The notes beneath the pieces were generated by a model that saw only the letters and a list, made by a program, of their open reading frames with translations, searched no databases and was not told where the DNA came from. From positions 26,840,501 to 26,904,500 of the forward strand of contig NC_092672.1 of the NCBI RefSeq assembly GCF_964355755.1: a stretch of 64,000 bases of DNA, written 5' to 3'. Positions 52,601-61,600 of the stretch are shown here, in pieces. How positions within the stretch are numbered: position 1 is the first letter of the stretch; the number at the start of each line of letters is the position of its first letter. This DNA is from Antedon mediterranea. Taxonomy: Eukaryota; Echinodermata; Crinoidea; Comatulida; Antedonidae. The translations under genes were made by a program, and so were the position numbers.

Positions 52601-55600
52601 CCTAATCTACTGTTCATACCTTTCATCATATTTTTTGTTCTCTTCTTAAAATTTAACCATATTTATGAGCCCATAAACTGATTGAAAGACCTAAATTACT
52701 CCTAGCCTAGGTTTGCTTGTAAGCACCCCTGCCCCCTCAAAATCATTCTAGGTCCTTGTCTGTTTAGAAGTCTCTTTAAAGTACAGTAGGACTTGATCAT
52801 ACCAAGTGTTTTACAGAAATTTATTGTATTATTATAAAGCATTTGAATAGGAACAAGAAATGTTGATACAAAATAAGTGTATCTTGATACAGTACGTTTC
52901 TTAAATTGTTCAGTGGATGGCTACAGTACTTTATTTACAAAGAACAAATTTAGAGAATGCGCTTTGACCCAAGATTGTTGCTCGATCTTGACTGCATGTA
53001 TTGCAAAATTGTTGTCTTGTTTTGTAATGTTATTGTTTTATGTACATTAAATATTTTATATATTTATTTTAATTAACTTTTTTGTATTTAATACTTAGAC
53101 AATAAAATAGTTTTAATAACGTTTGGAATTTTTGTGAATTTTGTAAATTCATTGTTTTGCATAAATAAATGCTATCTTGGCTAAAAGGTTGAAAACTGAA
53201 AATATTTTATCTTTTTGTCATGCATTACTATGTAGCTTCATAGGACCTAGTGTGCATTTTATTATTTTGTACCATTCATTCTTGTCATGGGTTGGATGTT
53301 TCTCCATGTGCCTGTGTATTTTCTATGCAAATCATGGAGTAATCTGTGACATAAATTCTGAAATGAGGATTATATGAATTATATTATAAAATTGCACTCC
53401 ATGATTGATTAAACTCTTAAATCAATTGGCTTTTCATATCACTCCAAAGGATTAAAGGCATTTTGTGGCATTTCATGTCTGTACCAACAAGCAAAACTGG
53501 TTACCTGTTTTCTCTATCAGCCTTACTTGTAGATCAGTATAGTTAACTTGGACTTTGTAATTAATGTTTGAATTGAAAAGTTAATGATTGATATAAATGA
53601 GTACCGAGTGACCCAAGATGAATGATAATGCAATAAATATTTGTCAAGGTATTTCAGAGACAGGTGAACTGTACAGACAGGACAATCAATTGATTAAATT
53701 CATAATAATCTCCCTACTGATTTTCGACTGCTCTTTTTTTGACTTGACTTCTTTATGCTTGTATCATGATAACTTTTTATAAGATTTTTATATGATATGT
53801 ATAGTAGCTTTTTATATACACATATTTTATGCGATATTGTTTTTTTTATTTACATGCAATTTGGCCACGAATATTTTATTCATTTTTTTTTTTTGGACAG
53901 AATTTAGATAATTACTCTGATGATGAAGATTGGGCGGACTTAATTGATAATATTGATGAGAGTCAAAGTTCATCTGATGAAATTGATGGAGCAGATATCA
54001 ATGAAGGTTTTAAGTCAAAGCAATTTGTTTTATGTTTGAAGTCAGAATTTTTGTAGAAAGGTTTTATATCTGCCATCCCACCCCATGCAATAGTGTCAAC
54101 TTGAAAAATCTGTAATGATTAACCATCTCAATACTAACTCTATCACCAAATAAACGCAGTCATCTGCTATCACGTGTATTGCAAATTGCTTAATACCTCA
54201 TAGTGTATCCAGTGCACAATGTGTGAGCCCATCAGCGTCACATCACCAAACCATGAGCAAGAACAAATTTTTATTACTATTATTATTACAAATTATTATA
54301 AACAATTTGAATAGTAGGGCCTATAGTATAAATAGTATAACATTGGATTACAGTTAATATTAAATGAGTAGAGTTGTTTAATAACTTAGTTCTGATCTAA
54401 CTTGTTGAGATCATAAGGTTCAATTAAATTGTGTAAGATTTATGGTGACCATAAGGCTTCACAGGTCTTGCAGGTCACTAATTTATGATTTCTTTGTTTT
54501 CAATTTCTGCACTTTAGCCAAACAACGAAAGATTGAACTTAAGAAAGCACTACAAGCGAAGCGAGCCAACTTAACTCCACAAGAGTATCAACAAATGATA
54601 GCAAATCACAAACAAGAGATGCAGTTGATGGAAATGCTTCGACAGAAAGAGCTTGACAGACAGAAGAACAGTCTTGCCTCAAAGGTTGCAGATAGAAAGA
54701 AGAAACGAATGGAAAGGCAGAAAGAAAAAATGCAAAAACAACTTTTATCAGAGGTAAGTAAACATGTTGTCTTTTTTTGTTGACGACACGCCAAACAATG
54801 CATACTCAATTGTTTTTGAGAACGCACAGAATGATTTCCTGACTCAGCAGTGTAGTCAAGTGGCACATTTTGACAACAAAATGTCGATATTAAGGATCTC
54901 TACAGTATCAAACTAGTTCGATAAAAAAAGTGTGATGTGCCAAAATAATGTAGTGATATGATGTCATCTTGTTCATATTGGTACATCACATTTTTTTGTC
55001 ACATGAAGTTTGATAGTGTAGACAGAGCTTAACACTTAACAAAAATGTTGTTTGGGTCTGTTGATTGGGAGATGAACAGATAGTCTGCGAGTGTCCACCT
55101 CTAGAACAGAATTTCCTAGAAGCTGGATTTGCCTCTGAATCTCTCAATTCTTGTATGAGGTGAGGATTGCACTTTATACTTGAAAATATTTTTAATTCTT
55201 CAAATTTATTTGCATCCACCAGTAAAATTGACCATCGAATCCAACTAACCACATATTTCCAATTACCAAGTAAATGTATTTTTTTTTGTCAGAACGCAAC
55301 TACAGAGAATGAGCAGTCACAGACACCTACCAACAATGCTCAGCAGTCAGAGATGGACAATCTAAAGCTACATGTCCTAACACAATCAAATATTGAGTTA
55401 GAAGCAGAAATAAACCAGCGTAATAAAGAGTTTGAAGAACACATGCAAAATGTACGGCCTCTGATTTCTGAGAAGGAGTATCGCAAACTACTGTTGCAGC
55501 ATAAGGCACAGGTCAGTGCTCAATCAAGAAAACTGGAGATTGGTAGAGATAACCAACGTATACATTTAATGGAAAAGTTGGCTCGAAGATCAAAGAGAAA

Positions 55601-58600
55601 GTTATCCGCAGAAAAAGAGGTAAGAAGGCAGCTGTGTTCAATTTATTTTTATGGATTTGCTTTTTTTAACAGGTTTAAAAAATATCTTCTGTATGTTTGT
55701 TGTTATTCTGGAAGCTGCTGGTGTAAGAGATAGAAAGATAGAATTGTTAGTTCCTTACACTTAAAAGTTAACTTTTAGTTCTTTTTATTTTGTCTTAAAA
55801 TAAAAAAAAAATTAGTGCAAATATTTCACAATCCTAAACAATATTAGCATGCATCAGATAATTTTTTGCATCCTTCAATAAATATGACTAAATGCTTTAA
55901 AAAATATATTTTTGCTTATATAGCCAGGTATACTTTGCTTGAACAATCTAAATATCTATTTACAAGACATTGTACGTTTCATGTCAGATTATACTGCTAC
56001 TATTTGATCTGATTGATTTAAAATCTAAAATCGACTAATTAAAAAGATAGAATTGTTTTCATTTTGACACTAGAATGAGCAACCTCTAAAGTCTGAAGAA
56101 GTGAAAGAACTTCAACTGGCTTTGAATACCAAAGATGTAGAGTTTAGAAAGCAGTTAACACGGACCAAGTCAACCATGACAAGTGAAGCAGCTGAACAAA
56201 TGATCAAGGAACATAAACAAGAAATGCAACAGTATCAACATCAGTTGGAAAAAGAAAGAAGCAACATGCAGAATGACCTGATGGATAGGCTTAATCTACG
56301 AATGAATAATGATGTGGTAATTAATACCTTTATATAGATAACCATAGTTAACCTTGTCATTATCTGTGTTCCAGGGTTTGGCCAAACCCCTTTTTGCTGA
56401 AGTGCCCGTTTAGACTAGAGACAATAGCAGCGGAGACGAGGGTATATACACAGTAAAGTGTGCTATCTTTAAATAGTTATTGTCTGCTGAGTTTTGAGTC
56501 TTGTTACATACATGGTTCGAACCTTATCAATGTAATAGTACGTCTAGGTCGTAACTTCTAAATATCATTATAGCTGACTTTGCACAGACTTTTCTGTAGT
56601 GATTTAGTTATTTATTACATTTTCAATTATTTTGTACTTGTACTTTGTTTTTAACTGAAAATTACACATATGAAATCATGATCTATTTTACTGTTTGATA
56701 ATTTGATCTACCATATTGTCAGTCATTAGTCATTCTTCGCAATACAATACTCTGGCAATATTGTTTTTTCTCTATTAGATCGAAGGAAGCAGTATTTTTT
56801 CAATGGAAGACCTAAAACAGCTACAACTATGCATTGATGCCATGTCTCAAACTGCAAACGATGACATTAAAAAACAGAAGAAAAATTTGACAAATGATGA
56901 ATTCAATCAACTATTGACAAAACAGAGAAATGAGAACGAAGCGTATCAAAAGCAGCTAGAGATCGAAAAGATAAAGACGAATGAGTTGCTGAAGAGAAGG
57001 ATAATTGCAAAAAAGTATAAAATGAAGTCTGCAAATTCTATGATTGAGGTACAGTAGTAGTAGTAGTACTTACTGTACTGTAAAATTCATATTGTTGCTC
57101 TACACGTACAATAGGGACTTTATGAAACAGGACGGTTAGAGGAGGATGAGGAAAATTCTGTGTTTGCTAGAGCGTAACATAAACAGTCAACTTTATTACT
57201 TAGCACCCTTGCGCGAAGATGGCGACGACTAGCAGTTTTTCCTCTCTCCCTCCCTGTCTCGCGGCAAAAATGAAACCTGCATTATCCATTGAGACTAACT
57301 TTGTCCCATAAGACATACAGTACATTGTCCCCTGAGACCTGCATTGTCTTATGAGACCAGCATGGCCTCATAAGAACAACATTTTCACATGAGACTAACA
57401 TTGTCCCATAAAACTTGCATTCTCCCATGAGACCAACATTATGGAATCTACATTAGAAAGACATTTTGAATTTTGGTATCTCTTTAGTTGAAACACATGT
57501 GATACAGCAATTTCAGGGTTACATTAAACAGTACAATAGTCTAATAATATGTTGAATTACTTAAGTTAAGAACTGACTCACCAAATCAGCCTCATTCAAT
57601 TTAAGTATTACTGTATATTTTGAAACTAATTTTATTTTCATTTATTAGTGGGAAAATGTTATTGGTGCAGCAACAAGCCAAGATGTTCAAGAACTGGAAG
57701 TGGAGCTTCAACATTGCAAAGATGTTTGGGAAAAAGACAAAAAGGAAAAGAAGTCAATCATGTCAAAAGATGAGTATGATGCATTGATGAAGCAACACCA
57801 AGAGGAAGTTGAACGTCTGGAGAAGAGGCTAAGCCGACAAAGAGATGCGCAACGTCAGCATTTACTTGATAAGTTGGCAGAGAGAAGAGCAAGAAAAGAT
57901 AAGGTTTGTGATTTAAATTAAATATTTTGTGTCAAGCAGACATGTCTGCAATTAATTTGCAATTCCAAGGTAGAAGAAAGCTTGTTTTTCACTAGGATGT
58001 ATTACAAAGACAATGTACACAAGTAATTAAGGTCTAATGTAAAGCACCTAGAGGGGTCATTGATCCATTAGGCGCTATATAAATACTGTTTATTATTATT
58101 ATTAATCATAAGCAGTGTATCATATGAACTGTTACTTTATGATTCTTCAAATTACTTGTGTTTTGTGTAAGCCCTTTATTTTGCATCCCAGTGAGAACCA
58201 TGCATCAAAGATGTTGATATTCTTAAAGGACAATAGAAATATGAGCTTTGATAAAGGAAAAAACGAATACTATAAACATTATAACAAACCCTGAAGTTGT
58301 GATTTTTATTTAGCTTCACAAATGCCAGAAAATGACTTTATTGTATACTGCATCGCGACCGTATCGCTAGCCAATGAGTTGACCTTTCCATCTCATTAAC
58401 CTTTGTGCCTGTGACGTCACGCTAGCGACACGCTTTTCAACAACGCTGTCAAAGCCCACGCACATAATACAATAATAGTGTAGTATTAACACACGATGGA
58501 CTCGCCGATAGATAGCGATCAAGAAATACCTGATTTAGAAATTAAGCCGTATCAATTCGAGCCATTATCTAAAAAAAGAAAGGCTGTTGTGCTGTCTTCA

Positions 58601-61600
58601 TCAGATGATAGTGAAAGGGATAGTGAAGACGACGATGTTCTTTTGGAACATAACAATGAGAGAGTCGGCAACACTTTATTGGCATGTTAATTTGAAGTTT
58701 AGATTTACTTTTTATGTCTTATTAATATATGTGTGGTTTTCCCCCTGAGAACCATAGCACCATTGGTGGAATACAACATATATTTATTATTATGGTTTTA
58801 GATAAAAAAAAAAATCTTTTTTGCGATCATGGCAATAACTCTATCAGGTAAATATGTGTTACATGTTTTTTAAAACTTGGATCTTAACAGTATATTTTAT
58901 TTCCAGAATGCAATGGCGATGACTGCTGACGAGGTGAAAGAAATGCAGTTAGCAATTGCTGGTAAAGATGTGTCGTTTAAAGCTGAACTAAAGGTCATCA
59001 AAGATCACACATCGAAAGAAGAAATACAAAAATATATTAATCAACATAAAGAAGATATGAACAACTTCCAACGACAGCTGGATGTTGAGCGAGAAAAGAT
59101 GAAGGAGAAGCTTTTGGAAAAAGTAACAGCAAGGCAAAGAAAAGGCTTGGTAATATAGTTTAATTTTTTTTTTTTATCATAAACCTGCTTTGCCAGGAGC
59201 TGTGTTCTTTTTAGAATGTCCTTTATGCCTTTACATCATAGTCTAACACAAAAATGTTTTGTTTGTCCTTTAGAACCTCTCAATAATACATTTACAAAAA
59301 GCTCACTTTTGTAAATTTTCTCTCTCTTTCAAAAAAACCCACATATTTCAAGAGTTAAAGGAAAATAAAAATGTTTATTATTGTTATAATAGACCATAAC
59401 AGTTGTATACAGCATAATATCATTGTATAAATCAAAGTTACACACAAGAAAAGACTTTGATTCTGATTTGATATCTATGTTTCATTGTTTTGTTTTAGTC
59501 CAATGAAGATGAAAGCCTAACACAAGAAGAAATCAAACAGGCACAGGTTGCATTGGATGAGCGTAACACTGTCTTTCAGGAGAACGTCAAAGAGACAAGA
59601 TCAGCTCTCACATCTGCAGAATACCAGAGTCTTCTAGATAATCATGTGGCAGAACAGCGACTCCTGCAGGATCATCTGGATAGAGAAAGAGAAAAAATGA
59701 ATGCTTCTTTTAGAGAGAAGCTGCAAAAGCGCTACACAAGAACTAAGCATTCAGAGTATCAAGTAAGTTGTTGTAAAGTTGACTCTTCCAATACTGGACT
59801 CCCAAATCTTCCTCTTTACTTATAAAAACACATTTAGAGTACTAGAATTTTATATTTAGCCCAGTTCAAAAGTGTTGAGAATTGGGAGAGTTGACTAACT
59901 AGCAAGGTTTTTGTCTATATGTCATGCTTGCAAAAATAGTGCGTCATTTCAAACTCCTGATAAATGGTCTTGGATGCCACTACTAATAGATGACATTGAA
60001 AATCAAAATAATTTGATTATCATTACAACATTTTTTAGAATGCTACTTATATCAAAACTCAAATTGAAACTGAACGTGCTAATTTTGAGAAACATAGAAA
60101 AACAGACATGACTGAAGAAGAATATCAACAACTGTTAAAACAACATGATGAAGAGATGACGAGGTAATTAGTACTACAGTACATTTGTCAGATTTTTATT
60201 TTTATTTCTTTTTTAGCATTCAACATTTTTATATTATATTTTTTTATCATCAAACATACTATATGGTCCATAGGTTGAGAAAAATATGATTTACCACAGA
60301 GAATTATTTGTGAGTGGGTCATTAAGGCATCTGCCTTTTAAAAAAGAAAAAGTACACAGAAAAAAACTGATCATGTATATAAATGTTAATATATACTGGT
60401 GCATGGTAATTATGATAATACAGTAGACAGGCAGTAGTCGAATCTTATGGGACTTGTATTACTGGAATTACTTTGGATTTGTAAATGAAAATTGAAGCTT
60501 CTACTCTCTTTCTCCTTTCCCTCATTCTCCCTTGTTTCCATTTTATCTAAATTATTATGATAAAGTCTTGTTTTTACCCCCAGATTACAAGGTTTGCTGG
60601 ATTCATCTTTAGACAGACAGAAACTTAACATGATGGACAAGTTAGAAGCTAGAAGACGGAAAAAAGCAATGCTTACTGCTGAAGAAACAGAAAAACGAAG
60701 ATTACTTTTACTGCTGGTATATTTTTAAACTAAATCTTAAATCCTAAATGATAATATTACATGGACGATGCTGTGTGCATTGCATTTGCTTCAAATATTA
60801 TTAGAAAAAGTTTCTGAAGCAAAAATATTGAGAATTTGTGGAAGAAGAAGATTGTCAAATTAAAATGTGTAAGAACATAAACCATCAAACTTAGCTTGAA
60901 GATAAAACCATTTGAAAAAATAAAGAAAAGACCAGATTCACATAAATAAATTGTCCTTGAATCAAAGGTCACTCTTTAAACATCATTTCATTTCTTACAT
61001 TAGGAAAGAGATAACATCACTTTAGAAGAAATTGAGCAAGTAATTGACGACATTGAAGATTATGAAATAGCTGCACAAGAACAACTAGATGAAAAGGAAA
61101 CAACAGTTTCAGAGGAAGAGTACAAGACACTGCTTGCCAAACATCAGAAAGACATGGAAGAATTCCAAGCCAAACTAGACGAACAGAAGAAACGCATGGG
61201 AGATAAGTTAGCAGCTAGAATAGCAGCGAGGTCTGTGATCCAGTCAGAGTTACAAGATGATGAGGAACAGATGGAAGAGGTAGACAATAATGTATAATAT
61301 TAATTATGTAGGCCAGGTCTAAAATGATCTGGTAAAAATGCTTTATTCAAGCATTTGCTTTTGGTTGTCTTCAGTTGAAGGAAAATGTCTATACATAAAA
61401 ATGAGAGAGAGATTGATTATTGATATGCTTGTAAAACAACATTCTGTTTTTCTCAATTCCTTTTTAACTAAATATGAGACCTACAGTACACTAGGTGATA
61501 ACCAAATCATGTAAAGTGTCATATAATTGTACTGGTTTGAAGATGGGCAGGGAAACTCCATCTTTAAACTCTTCAACTGAGCCTAGAGGTTTTAAGGCCA

